Translations under genes and position numbers: made by a program
Part shown: positions 45,582 through 54,288 of the stretch, piece after piece
How the letters are laid out: the number at the start of each line of letters is the position of its first letter
How positions within the stretch are numbered: the stretch's first letter is position 1
The notes under the pieces: generated by a model
The model's database searches: none
The model's input: the letters and a program-made list of their open reading frames with translations, nothing else
What the model was told of the DNA's origin: nothing
From: Nitrospirales bacterium
GTDB taxonomy: Bacteria; Nitrospirota; Nitrospiria; Nitrospirales; UBA8639
Length of the DNA stretch: 64,000 nt
Direction: 5' to 3'
NCBI GenBank assembly: GCA_031315865.1
Contig: JALDRJ010000002.1
Coordinates: 124,001-188,000 of the forward strand

Positions 45582-46979
45582 ATGGCAGATCATAAGCCCG
45601 TCGTATCGCTCACCGGGAAAACAGAATTTATTCGGATGGTACGATATAAGAGTGAAAATCAAGTCGGCGTGTTGGCGCAACTCATGACGGCAATCGCCAA
45701 AGAAGGCGGGAGCATCGGAGATGTCAAAACGCGGAAGCTTGGCAAGTACTATATCTGGCGCGATGTCACCATCATTACACAAGACCGAGAACACTTTGCG
45801 CGTGTCCTCAAGGCCATTCGAAAATTGAAGGAGACCACCATTCTGCAGATCATCGATGAAGTGCTTGAACGGCATCAAGGTGGAAAAATCAGGATGGAAC
45901 TCAATACCAGGATTGAAACCGTCAACGACATGCGGCTGGTCTATACTCCAGGCGTGGCGGATGTCTGCCGTCTTCTCCAAAAAGACCCGAGTGAGGCCTA
46001 CAATTACACCTGGATTCACCATACAGTCGCGCTCTTGACGAATGGAAGCCGGACCCTGGGTTTGGGGAACATTGGTCCGCTGGCCGCCATGCCCGTCATG
46101 GAAGGCAAAGCCGCTCTGTTTCGAAAATTCACCGGCTACAACATGGTCCCCATCCCCATCAATACGACAGATCCACAGGAGTTCATTGACACCGCCATCC
46201 GTCTTTCTCCAGGATTTGGCGCCATCCACCTAGAGGATATTTCTGCCCCGGAATGTTTTGAGATTGAAACCGAGCTGGTGAAACGTTTGAGCATTCCCGT
46301 TATGCATGACGACCAAGATGGGACCGCCGTCGTCTGTCTCGCGGCCGTCATCAATGCATGTCGAATCGTCAAAGGCGACCTGGAAAAAGTTCAGATCGGT
46401 CAGGTCGGACTCGGCGCCGCTGGAAGTGCCATTGCGCGTTTGATCATGGCCTATACCAAACGAGACGTTTGGTGTTGTGACAAGAATCCCTCCGCGGTCA
46501 ACCGGTTGGAAGAGTTTCGCCGGAACAGTGCGACATTGAAAGAGATCATGAATCGCTGCGATGTCGTCATTTCCACGACCGGCGTTGAAGGATTAATCAA
46601 GCCGGATATGGTGAAGCCTCGGCAGATCATTCTGGCATTGACCAATCCCATCCCGGAAATTACCGAAGAACAAGCGCTGAGCGCCGGAGCCGCGTTCTAT
46701 TCGGATGGGCGGTACGTCAATAACCTGCTGGCCTATCCCGGCATTTTCAAAGGAGCCCTGGAAACTCGAGCCATGGCCATCAATGATTCCATGTTGCTGG
46801 CCGCCGTGCAAGCCATCGTCGAGGCCACGCCCCAGGGCGAGATCGTGCCCAGCCCCTTGGATTTAACCGTGCACGTCGCCGTGACAAAAGCGGTCGCCAA
46901 AGCGGCCATGGCCAGCGGCGTCGCACAAAAATATTTTGAGGACGACTATTTTGACGTTGAAGAGAAACTGGCCACATGA
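45582..46979 (+). CDS. NAD(P)-dependent malic enzyme with N-terminal ACT domain
   Basis: A 465-residue enzyme that decarboxylates malate to pyruvate, or acts in reverse. Residues about 15-90 form an ACT domain (VRYKSENQVGVLAQLMTAIA) for small-ligand control. The catalytic part has VYTPGVADVCRLL (Tyr), GKAALFRKFTG (Lys), the acidic metal site LEDISAPECFEIE and HDDQDGTAVV, the Rossmann motif QVGLGAAGSAIARL and ALTNPIPEI. GGAG lies eight bases before the ATG. The ACT-malic enzyme layout recurs in many autotrophs and anaerobes. It sits between citrate synthase and the succinate dehydrogenase operon. Confidence 0.94.
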   Translation: MADHKPVVSLTGKTEFIRMVRYKSENQVGVLAQLMTAIAKEGGSIGDVKTRKLGKYYIWRDVTIITQDREHFARVLKAIRKLKETTILQIIDEVLERHQGGKIRMELNTRIETVNDMRLVYTPGVADVCRLLQKDPSEAYNYTWIHHTVALLTNGSRTLGLGNIGPLAAMPVMEGKAALFRKFTGYNMVPIPINTTDPQEFIDTAIRLSPGFGAIHLEDISAPECFEIETELVKRLSIPVMHDDQDGTAVVCLAAVINACRIVKGDLEKVQIGQVGLGAAGSAIARLIMAYTKRDVWCCDKNPSAVNRLEEFRRNSATLKEIMNRCDVVISTTGVEGLIKPDMVKPRQIILALTNPIPEITEEQALSAGAAFYSDGRYVNNLLAYPGIFKGALETRAMAINDSMLLAAVQAIVEATPQGEIVPSPLDLTVHVAVTKAVAKAAMASGVAQKYFEDDYFDVEEKLAT

Positions 46980-47082
46980 CCATCCAATAGGGCTTTTCGC
47001 AACCATGAAGAAAAACAGAACAGAACCCATTCATTCGCCTGCGGGACATGCTTACTGATTCCTCCCTCTCTGTAATATACCC

Positions 47083-48798
47083 ATGACCACTGTTCATACC
47101 TACGATGTCCTGGTTATCGGAGCTGGGCTCGCCGGAATGCGAGCCGCGTTGTCTGCCCACCATCAAGGTGTGAGCGTCGGGGTTCTGACCAAAGTTCATC
47201 CGGTCCGGAGTCATTCCAACGCTGCACAAGGAGGCATCAATGCCGCGCTGACCGACCGGGGAGATAAATGGGAGGATCACGCGTTCGAAACCGTCAAAGG
47301 CAGCGATTACTTGGGCGACCAAGATGCCGTAGAAGTCTTAGCGCAAGAAGCCGGGCAGGATATTATCGACTTGGAACACATGGGAGTGATCTTCAACCGA
47401 AATGAGGAAGGACGGTTGGGAACCCGCCGATTCGGTGGACAGAAACGCGCCCGGACATTCTTTGTCTCTGATTTCACGGGACAAGCCATGTTGCACGTCT
47501 TGTTCGAACAAATCCTTCAAGCCAAACTCCCTATCTTTGAGGAATGGTTCGTCACTTCCATCGTCAAGGACGATCATGGACGATGCGCCGGGGTCATCGC
47601 GTTCGAAATTCGAACGGGGAAATTTTCCCTGTTCAAGGCCAAGGCCGTCATCTTGGCCGCTGGCGGGCTTGGTCGTGTGTACGAACCCAGTACCAATGCG
47701 TTGATCTGCACTGGCGATGGGATGGCGCTGGCCTATCGGGCTGGTGCTCCTCTCATGGATATGGAAATGGTCCAGTATCATCCCACGACTCTCAAAGGGA
47801 AGGGACTCCTCATCAGCGAAGCCGCTCGCGGCGAAGGAGCGTATCTGCTCAATAGTGAAGGGGAACGATTTATGGAACGGTACGCTCCCAACATGATGGA
47901 GCTGGCTTCCCGTGATGTCGTTTCACGAGCCGAACAACTTGAGATCAATGAGGGTCGCGGCATCAATGGTTGTGTATTGTTGGACTGCCGGCACCTCGGC
48001 AAAGCGTTCATCCACGACCGATTGCGGCAAATCAATGAGGAGGCCAAAACCTTCGCGAATATTGACCTCGCGGAAGAACCGATCCCTATCCGCCCGGGCA
48101 TGCATTATCAAATGGGAGGGATAAAAACGGATATTGACGGACGATGCTGGGACATCCACGAGCAATGGAAGGGTGTGCCAGGATTATTTGCCGCCGGCGA
48201 AGCGGCCTGCGTCAGTCTCCATGGCGGGAATCGTCTCGGCGCGAATTCGTTGCTGGATACCGTCGTGTTCGGAAGACGCGCCGGAGTCTGTGCCGCAAAG
48301 TACGCCAAGACATGTTCCGCGCCAAGCCTCTCGGAAGCCGTGGTGGACAGCGATCAAAGTTTTGTGGCCTCGATACTCAACAGACCCGCACAAGAAGATA
48401 CGATCGCCCGAATCCGATTGGAGATGGGCCAGACCATGAATCGGCACCTTTCCGTCTTTCGAGACGAAGATGGCATGAATACCGCACGAAAGGTCATCGA
48501 GTCGCTCAAAGTACGATGGAAATCGGTCGGAATCAAGGACAAAGGCCGCGTCTTTAATACCGGCCTCATGAACACCCTGGAACTCGGATTCATGCTGGAT
48601 TGCGCAGAGACGATCATCACCGGAGCGTTGACGCGCAAAGAAAGCCGTGGGGCGCATTTCCGAACAGACTATCTGGATCGGGACGACGACGAATGGCTGA
48701 AGCACATTTTGCTATATCATAGCGGGAACGGCGCGCCAGACATCGATTATCTTCCCGTTCGCATTACTCAGTGGAAACCACAAGCCCGGGTGTATTGA
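47083..48798 (+). CDS. sdhA: Succinate dehydrogenase/fumarate reductase flavoprotein subunit
   Basis: A 571-residue FAD subunit. The nucleotide-binding start is VLVIGAGLAGMRAALSA, the covalent-FAD histidine is H44 in HPVRSHSNAAQGG, and catalytic residues lie in MVQYHPTTL and EAARGEGAYLLN. AGEAACVSLHGGNRLGANSL and the C-terminal SRGAHFRTDY match the family. It is the first of three overlapping genes (sdhA-B-E). Direction of electron flow (succinate oxidation or fumarate reduction) cannot be read from sequence. Confidence 0.96.
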   Translation: MTTVHTYDVLVIGAGLAGMRAALSAHHQGVSVGVLTKVHPVRSHSNAAQGGINAALTDRGDKWEDHAFETVKGSDYLGDQDAVEVLAQEAGQDIIDLEHMGVIFNRNEEGRLGTRRFGGQKRARTFFVSDFTGQAMLHVLFEQILQAKLPIFEEWFVTSIVKDDHGRCAGVIAFEIRTGKFSLFKAKAVILAAGGLGRVYEPSTNALICTGDGMALAYRAGAPLMDMEMVQYHPTTLKGKGLLISEAARGEGAYLLNSEGERFMERYAPNMMELASRDVVSRAEQLEINEGRGINGCVLLDCRHLGKAFIHDRLRQINEEAKTFANIDLAEEPIPIRPGMHYQMGGIKTDIDGRCWDIHEQWKGVPGLFAAGEAACVSLHGGNRLGANSLLDTVVFGRRAGVCAAKYAKTCSAPSLSEAVVDSDQSFVASILNRPAQEDTIARIRLEMGQTMNRHLSVFRDEDGMNTARKVIESLKVRWKSVGIKDKGRVFNTGLMNTLELGFMLDCAETIITGALTRKESRGAHFRTDYLDRDDDEWLKHILLYHSGNGAPDIDYLPVRITQWKPQARVY

Positions 48799-49757
48799 TG
48801 AGCACCACGCTTCGTATACGCCGGTTCAATCCTGAGCAGCAGGCTCCGGCGCCATTTTTTCAAGACTATGAACTCGAACTCGAGCCATCGGACAGCGTCC
48901 TGGACGGGCTCATTAAGGTTCGAGAGACACTCGACGATTCACTCGGACTTCGGTGTTCATGCCGTGGTGCCATCTGCGGGTCTTGCGGCATGCGGATCAA
49001 CGGCCATGCCACGTTAGCCTGCAAAACAAAGATCGTCACCGCCACTCAAGAAGGTACAACCATTCGCGTCGAACCCATGAATAACATGCCCGTCATTAAA
49101 GACCTCATCACGGACATGTCGGCCTTTTGGGACAAGATTCGCCAGGTTCGGCCCTGGCTGCAACCAAGCGGAGCGACGCCAGAGGCTGAATACCTCGCGC
49201 CGGCAGAAGCCATGAGTCATCTGTCTGGCGTCATGACCTGCATTATGTGTGGCGTCTGCGTCTCCGACTGTACGGTGCTGGAAGTCGATTCGCGATTTGT
49301 GGGCCCGGCGGCTTTGGCCAAAGCCTATCGATTCGTCGCCGATCCTCGTGACGGACAGAAAGCCCAACGGCTCAACGCCCTGAACGAGCCAGGCGGCATG
49401 TGGGATTGCACCAGATGCATGGAATGCATACAAGTCTGCCCCAAAGGGGTTGGTCCGATGGACCGCATCATGTCATTGCGCGCCAAAGGCATGGACGAAC
49501 ACGTTTCATCGACATGCGGCTCACGCCATGCCGAAGTCTTTACGGATATTATTGAGCGTAAAGGGCTGCTCGATGAACCGATGCTGGCCCTGCGAACGTT
49601 TGGACTGGGAAACTGGCGCCGCCTGCTCGGCATGATTCCAGTGGCACTTCAATCGTTGCGCCACAAGAAAGTTCCACCGTCCGGCCCTTTCCACCGTGCA
49701 ATTCCCGGCATTGAACAGATCAAGCGGCTGTTTGCTCGCGTAAGGAGAAACCCATGA
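48798..49757 (+). CDS. sdhB: Succinate dehydrogenase/fumarate reductase iron-sulfur subunit
   Basis: A 319-residue subunit. The [2Fe-2S] ligands are in CSCRGAICGSCGMRING, a first four-cysteine set in CIMCGVCVSDC and a second in CTRCMECIQVCPKG. The C-terminal extension (about residues 230-319) is longer than in E. coli SdhB. Its start ATG shares one base with the sdhA stop (TGATG), so translation is coupled. It passes electrons from the flavin to the HdrB-like subunit encoded next. Confidence 0.96.
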   Translation: MSTTLRIRRFNPEQQAPAPFFQDYELELEPSDSVLDGLIKVRETLDDSLGLRCSCRGAICGSCGMRINGHATLACKTKIVTATQEGTTIRVEPMNNMPVIKDLITDMSAFWDKIRQVRPWLQPSGATPEAEYLAPAEAMSHLSGVMTCIMCGVCVSDCTVLEVDSRFVGPAALAKAYRFVADPRDGQKAQRLNALNEPGGMWDCTRCMECIQVCPKGVGPMDRIMSLRAKGMDEHVSSTCGSRHAEVFTDIIERKGLLDEPMLALRTFGLGNWRRLLGMIPVALQSLRHKKVPPSGPFHRAIPGIEQIKRLFARVRRNP

Positions 49758-50644
49758 AATACGCCTTCTTCCCCGGCTGTGTCTCGAAAGGCGCGTGCCC
49801 TGAACTGTATCAATCGGTCATGCAAGTCTACCCCAAGATCGGGATCGAGCTTGAAGAAATGACCACGGCCTCCTGCACCGGTGCAGGCGTGCTCCAGGAA
49901 AAAGACCGGCGGTTAGGCGATGTGCTCAACGCGCGGACATTTGCCCTGGCCGAACAACAGCAGTTGCCCATCATGACGATCTGTTCGACCTGTCAAGGAG
50001 TGATGAGTCAGGCCAACCATCGCATGACGACCGACCCGGCGTACCTCGCGGAAATCAATCAGATACTGGGAGAGGAAGGCTTACAGTATCAAGGCACCAC
50101 GAGCATCCGGCACTTCGTGTGGATCTTATTGGAGGACGTCGGAGAGGATACACTCAGGCAGTACATCACAAAACCCCTGACCGGGTTGCGAGCCGCCCCT
50201 TTTTATGGTTGTTACCTGCAACGTCCGACCGATGCCCTCCAGTTTGACCAACATCCCGATCGCCCCAAAGCCCTGGAGCGCGTCATCGAAATCCTCGGGG
50301 CGGAAGTCGTGGATTTTCCCGGCAAGAGTCGATGCTGCGGATTCCCGATTCTCACGATCAATGAACCAAACTCTCTCACGATGGTCGCGACGCATACCTC
50401 GGACGCCAAAAGGCATGGAGCCGACATTATGGTCACGCCTTGCCCGCTTTGCCATTTAAATTTAGATGGGATGCAGGCGAAAGCTGCGGGCCAGCAGAAG
50501 ACATCGATCGATCTCCCGATCCTCCACCTCCCTCAACTCCTGGGTCTGGCTATCGGAATGACGCCTCAATCGCTTGGCCTAGGCCGCAATCTCGTTTCTC
50601 CGGATTCTGCGTTGCGCAAGCTTGCCGGTGCGGGAGTTTCGTAG
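49754..50644 (+). CDS. sdhE: Type-E succinate:quinone oxidoreductase subunit (SdhE/HdrB-like, CCG domains)
   Basis: A 296-residue protein built from two CCG modules as in heterodisulfide reductase subunit B. Module 1 is degenerate: C9, S40-C41 in place of CC, and C77-x2-C80. Module 2 is complete: C153, C194-C195 (SRCCGFP) and C230-x2-C233 (CPLC). There are no transmembrane helices, so membrane contact may be by amphipathic segments, as proposed for type-E enzymes. The ATG overlaps the sdhB stop. No hydrophobic sdhC/D genes are present in this operon. The name SdhE here means the type-E subunit, not the flavinylation factor. Confidence 0.9.
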   Translation: MKYAFFPGCVSKGACPELYQSVMQVYPKIGIELEEMTTASCTGAGVLQEKDRRLGDVLNARTFALAEQQQLPIMTICSTCQGVMSQANHRMTTDPAYLAEINQILGEEGLQYQGTTSIRHFVWILLEDVGEDTLRQYITKPLTGLRAAPFYGCYLQRPTDALQFDQHPDRPKALERVIEILGAEVVDFPGKSRCCGFPILTINEPNSLTMVATHTSDAKRHGADIMVTPCPLCHLNLDGMQAKAAGQQKTSIDLPILHLPQLLGLAIGMTPQSLGLGRNLVSPDSALRKLAGAGVS

Positions 50645-50693
50645 CAGCCATGTGAGGAAGCCGAAGATTTTTTGAGGTTGGAGAAAACAGATT

Positions 50694-51125
50694 ATGAATT
50701 TCGACCCAGCGATAGCCGCACGTCAAGCCCTCAGACAAAGCGAAGAATGTGGAGAACTCGGTGAGTTCGAGGATGATGTGCTCGAAACCGAGGAGACGTT
50801 TTCGTCCATTCAAGGCCCCGAGGCCACACAGGCATACAAGCAGTTACAGTGCTATGGCGAGCAATTGCCCGACGCGCGGTATTTTCAGGAATTTCTCGTC
50901 TACATCACCTGGCAACAGGTGACCGAGGGACCACTGCCAGAATTTTTCCAGCAAGGACTCACATTGTGCGACCGATTTATGGAACGTTTTTCGAAAGACA
51001 TCATCAATACCCCATCCTATGACCATGTCCTCGCCCTCCGACAGTCGTTCCAGGCGGGACTGGGGATTGAAACGGAAGACATCATCGAAGAACATGAAGA
51101 AGACGCATTCGCTGGCGGTGATTGA
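50694..51125 (+). CDS. Small acidic protein of unknown function, coupled to the SET gene
   Basis: A 143-residue, strongly acidic protein (Glu-rich at both ends: GEFEDDVLETEETFSS and EDIIEEHEEDAFAGGD). No lysine-rich or catalytic motif was recognised. It is predicted mostly helical and cytosolic. Its TGA is followed at once by the GTG of the SET-domain gene, so both are made together. It starts 50 bases after sdhE. A partner or substrate role for the SET protein is possible from position only. Confidence 0.65.
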   Translation: MNFDPAIAARQALRQSEECGELGEFEDDVLETEETFSSIQGPEATQAYKQLQCYGEQLPDARYFQEFLVYITWQQVTEGPLPEFFQQGLTLCDRFMERFSKDIINTPSYDHVLALRQSFQAGLGIETEDIIEEHEEDAFAGGD

Positions 51126-51539
51126 GTGCGTCGAAACACTTGGCCTGTGAATACGAACGTTCAACCCAGTCCCATCAATGGGAAAGGACTCTTCGCCGCA
51201 GAGCCCATTCGAGCAAGGCAAAAAATAGGAGAATTCGAAGGTGAAGTGATTAGCCAACGAGTAGCACGACGACGGGCGAAGACACGCCGTCACATCGCGA
51301 TCGTGGAAGTGAATAATGGCAAGGCCATCGATGCGGCCGGACAGAAACACGGCTTTCGCTTCATCAATCACTCGTGCAGCCCGAATACCTACATGCGAAT
51401 CATTCGAGAACGGGTAGAATTTTACTCGCTACGCCACATCAAGGTCGGCGAGGAACTCACCTGTCACTACGGTGAGTCCCACCATGAAGGCTTACGCCGA
51501 TGCACCTGTCAAAGCGCCAACTGTCGGCTCTTCCTCTAG
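51126..51539 (+). CDS. Bacterial SET-domain protein, probable lysine methyltransferase
   Basis: A 137-residue protein that is almost only a SET domain. It has the SAM-binding GKGLFAAEPI near residue 20, the signature RFINHSCSPN (residues 78-87), and EELTCHYGE with the catalytic Tyr near 115. It closes with a post-SET motif C126-x-C128-x4-C133, which together with C84 or C113 can hold zinc next to the active site. Such proteins methylate lysines, in eukaryotes mainly on histones. The bacterial substrate is unknown. The GTG start directly follows the stop of the acidic gene; no separate ribosome site is evident, consistent with re-initiation. Confidence 0.88.
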   Translation: MRRNTWPVNTNVQPSPINGKGLFAAEPIRARQKIGEFEGEVISQRVARRRAKTRRHIAIVEVNNGKAIDAAGQKHGFRFINHSCSPNTYMRIIRERVEFYSLRHIKVGEELTCHYGESHHEGLRRCTCQSANCRLFL

Positions 51540-52113
51540 AGATCATCGAGAACCCTCGTGAACGACGGCTGTTTTTCAACGAACAGCAACCAGCAACGTT
51601 GCCTGAGAACCTCCACCAAGTATTCGTCAAGGCTTCGCGCGAAAGGACCGAAAAGATTTCTAGTTGAAGTGCTTACAAACCATTCTCCAGGAGGCGCCCT
51701 ATGGATGGCCTTGCCGCATTAAACGCCGCGAATATTCAAGCCATGAAGGATCTTCCATTGATTGAATCGGCGACCAGCGTCCAGTCATCCAGACAAGTCA
51801 AAACCCCGACGGCCTTCTCGATCGACTCTGTGAGTATTTCTCCGGAAGCCGCCGCATTACAGAAAAAGAACCCGTAACCTCACGCTCCCCTGCTCCCCTC
51901 TTTTTATCGCCTCCAGCTGTTTGTAAGAACAGTCACCCCCTACAAGCAAGCCGTTGGACCTGTTGTCTTTGACTCCAAAAATTTGCCTTCCAGAGAATAG
52001 TTGCATACATTGTGTCTATTGCCCGTTTATCGCGAATCCCAATACGTTTCAAAGGGCCATGGGGCTGATGAGATTTTCCATGGTCTATTCACTCAACCGA
52101 GGACACACGTAGT
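51540..52113. other. Intergenic region with one very short gene
   Basis: About 570 bases between the SET gene and the FAH-family gene. It contains the 58-codon gene at 51701-51877. The rest is non-coding and should carry its promoter and that of the gene at 52114. Confidence 0.5.
51701..51877 (+). CDS. 58-residue small protein with strong ribosome site
   Basis: The frame begins MDGLAALNAANIQAMKDLPL and ends VSISPEAAALQKKNP. CAGGAGG lies eight bases before the ATG. The end recalls the SPEA(x)ALQ tails seen in some flagellar and surface small proteins, but I cannot assign a family. There is no signal peptide or cysteine. The ribosome site is the main evidence that it is translated. Confidence 0.5.
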   Translation: MDGLAALNAANIQAMKDLPLIESATSVQSSRQVKTPTAFSIDSVSISPEAAALQKKNP

Positions 52114-52914
52114 ATGAATATTATCCGGTTTCAAGATGCGACAGGTCACATTGGCTACGGCCAACCTCTTGGCAACAACATGGCCCAACGTATCCATGGG
52201 GATCTGTTCGGTGATTTTCAGGTAAGTGATCAAACGGCCGAGGTCGCCAAGCTCCTTGCCCCGATCGTTCCCCCCACGATCTTATGCATCGGGCTGAACT
52301 ATAAAGCCCATGCGGAAGAAACAGGCGCCAAACTTCCGGAATTTCCCGTTCTCTTCATCAAGGCCGCCAACACGTTGAATCATCCGGAAGAGCCGATCAT
52401 GATTCCGAGGGTCGCTCCTGGGCAAGTGGATTATGAGTGCGAACTCGCGGTTATCATCGGCAGGTCAGCAAAAAACGTGAAAAAGGCCGAAGCGCTCGAT
52501 TATGTACTGGGGTACACCTGCGCGAATGACGTCAGCGCCCGACGCTGGCAAAAAGAGGGCGGAGGAAAGCAGTGGTGTCGCGGCAAATCGTTCGATACGT
52601 TTTGTCCACTTGGCCCACATCTCGTGACTCGAGACGACATCCCGAATCCGAATGACTTGAGGATTAGCACACGGTTGAATGGCGAGGTCATGCAAAATTC
52701 AAATACGTCAGACATGATCTTCGATATTCCATCATTGATCAGTTTCTTGAGTCAGAGCACCACGCTCTTGCCGGGTACGACTATTTTGACCGGCACCCCC
52801 TCTGGCGTGGGATTCACGCGGACACCGCCCGTATTCCTCGAACATGGCGATCAGGTCACGGTCGAGATAGAGCAGATTGGCGCTCTTAAAAACCCAGTGC
52901 AGGATGAAAAATAA
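52114..52914 (+). CDS. Fumarylacetoacetate hydrolase (FAH)-family enzyme
   Basis: A 266-residue enzyme. The metal site is in VDYECELAVIIG (Glu-x-Glu) with a later Asp in CANDVSARRWQ. Other family segments are CIGLNYKAHAEETG, GKSFDTFCPLGPHL and TGTPSGVGF. FAH-type enzymes hydrolyse or decarboxylate 2-oxo-acids such as acylpyruvates, oxaloacetate or fumarylpyruvate. With the TCA genes nearby an oxaloacetate-type role is thinkable, but it is not shown. There is no signal peptide. Confidence 0.92.
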   Translation: MNIIRFQDATGHIGYGQPLGNNMAQRIHGDLFGDFQVSDQTAEVAKLLAPIVPPTILCIGLNYKAHAEETGAKLPEFPVLFIKAANTLNHPEEPIMIPRVAPGQVDYECELAVIIGRSAKNVKKAEALDYVLGYTCANDVSARRWQKEGGGKQWCRGKSFDTFCPLGPHLVTRDDIPNPNDLRISTRLNGEVMQNSNTSDMIFDIPSLISFLSQSTTLLPGTTILTGTPSGVGFTRTPPVFLEHGDQVTVEIEQIGALKNPVQDEK

Positions 52915-52922
52915 GCTAGAGT

Positions 52923-54104
52923 TTAGTCTTTCTCCACCTTACCCCGCTTCCCCTTGGAAAGCGTCGGCAAAACACTTTGCATATTCCTGAGTAATGCTTG
53001 CGCCACGACTCGGTGTCCGTCTTCATTCCAATGAACATCACCTTCGATGAAGTACCTCTCGATGACCTGCTTCGCCTCACCGTCACGGGAAATGAACAGG
53101 GGGAACAAATTTAAAAAATTGACTGAACGCTCCCTGGCCCATGCTTGCCAAACAATCACTTGCCTGGAATATAGGTCGTTGTGAACGATCTGGTCCGGCC
53201 AGGGATACACGGCAAGCGTCATTCCTATTTGATGGTCCTGAAGTAACCGATACAACCGTTCCATCATCCGCCGGACCTTCTCCAAGCCTCGCTCTCCGTA
53301 CTCGCGAAACAGGCGTTCATCGACCGTCCATAAACTTTTTTGTTGATTGATCCCATACCGTCGTTCCGTCTCTGTGCGGAGATCTTCGTGAGTCGGATCA
53401 AGAGCTGTCTGGATCTTGACGACCACAGTCCAGATATTTTTGAGTAGACCCGTATATTCATACACAAACTCTTTCAGCCTGGATGTTTGACTCTCGAGAC
53501 CCACCACTCGCCCATCTTGCATGTCATACCGTTTTACTTCATCCTCGATATCGGAGATATCTAAAAACACGACAAGATGATCAAAATCCAACCCGACCGT
53601 CTCGAGCAGGCATTCAACTTTTTTGAAATAGATCGTGGGGGAATAGGAAGAAACGCCGGCATTCAGGACTTCAATCTTGTCCAGAGACAAGGCGTGATCC
53701 ACGATGCCGACAAACGTCTTTTCATACGCGATCCCGATGCCTTCTGTGAACGAATCGCCGATAAACAAGATACGATAATTATCAGTTTTTAGCTGAACCT
53801 GACCAACGCGCTTGTCTTTAAAGCCAAGCGAATTGGTATAGAATGGACTGGAAAGATTGCCCCACTTTTGCTCCCGCTGCTCTCCATTGGCCTTGAGCGT
53901 ATGATGAAAAACCGGAGACGATTCACGTAACGCTCGTCGCTCCGCATACTTATGAATCGTGCCGTATTTTTGAATATGATAGATCCCGGTCAGGACGAAG
54001 TCTGCGATGAGCGTAAGGCCAACCATGACCAGCGCCAGTATGGTCTTGGGGTACCGTTCGAACCGATTGACTCGTGAAGGCGTTTCCCGTGTAAAAGTCT
54101 TCAT
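52923..54104 (-). CDS. Membrane-anchored SGNH/GDSL-type hydrolase
   Basis: A 393-residue protein with one transmembrane helix (about residues 20-42) and a periplasmic SGNH domain. Block I is RILFIGDSFTEGIGIAYE (nucleophile Ser), block II has NAGVSSYSP, and block V has DVHWNEDGHRVVAQAL with the catalytic Asp and His. The layout resembles AlgX/AlgJ-like and other polysaccharide O-acetyl transfer or esterase proteins. The substrate is unknown. It is convergent with the FAH gene (stops eight bases apart). Confidence 0.82.
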   Translation of the reverse strand: MKTFTRETPSRVNRFERYPKTILALVMVGLTLIADFVLTGIYHIQKYGTIHKYAERRALRESSPVFHHTLKANGEQREQKWGNLSSPFYTNSLGFKDKRVGQVQLKTDNYRILFIGDSFTEGIGIAYEKTFVGIVDHALSLDKIEVLNAGVSSYSPTIYFKKVECLLETVGLDFDHLVVFLDISDIEDEVKRYDMQDGRVVGLESQTSRLKEFVYEYTGLLKNIWTVVVKIQTALDPTHEDLRTETERRYGINQQKSLWTVDERLFREYGERGLEKVRRMMERLYRLLQDHQIGMTLAVYPWPDQIVHNDLYSRQVIVWQAWARERSVNFLNLFPLFISRDGEAKQVIERYFIEGDVHWNEDGHRVVAQALLRNMQSVLPTLSKGKRGKVEKD

Positions 54105-54200
54105 CGAACTCGGAAGCCAGAAGAGTCAGAGGCAATACATACGAGTATGAAGCCGAACGTAAAGGAGGAGAGCGTTGTAACCCGAAACAACGCAGATGGA

Positions 54201-54234
54201 CTTCCAGCCCTCAGTGAACGAGGGCATCCGGAAG
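54201..54234 (-). terminator. Compound hairpin downstream of ilvD
   Basis: Inner 6-base stem GCCCTC/GAGGGC (7-base loop) inside outer CTTCC/GGAAG pairing, 55 bases after the ilvD stop on the minus strand. The following sequence is only mildly T-rich. Confidence 0.5.
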
Positions 54235-54288
54235 AGGATTCCAAATTGGCGCAAACAGGGTTCTCGGTAGAGCCGTGTCTATGACGGA

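Noticed and set aside
45477-46229. 250-codon minus-strand ORF over the malic enzyme gene
   Set aside because: It is a shadow of a clearly conserved plus-strand enzyme, with no domain or ribosome site.
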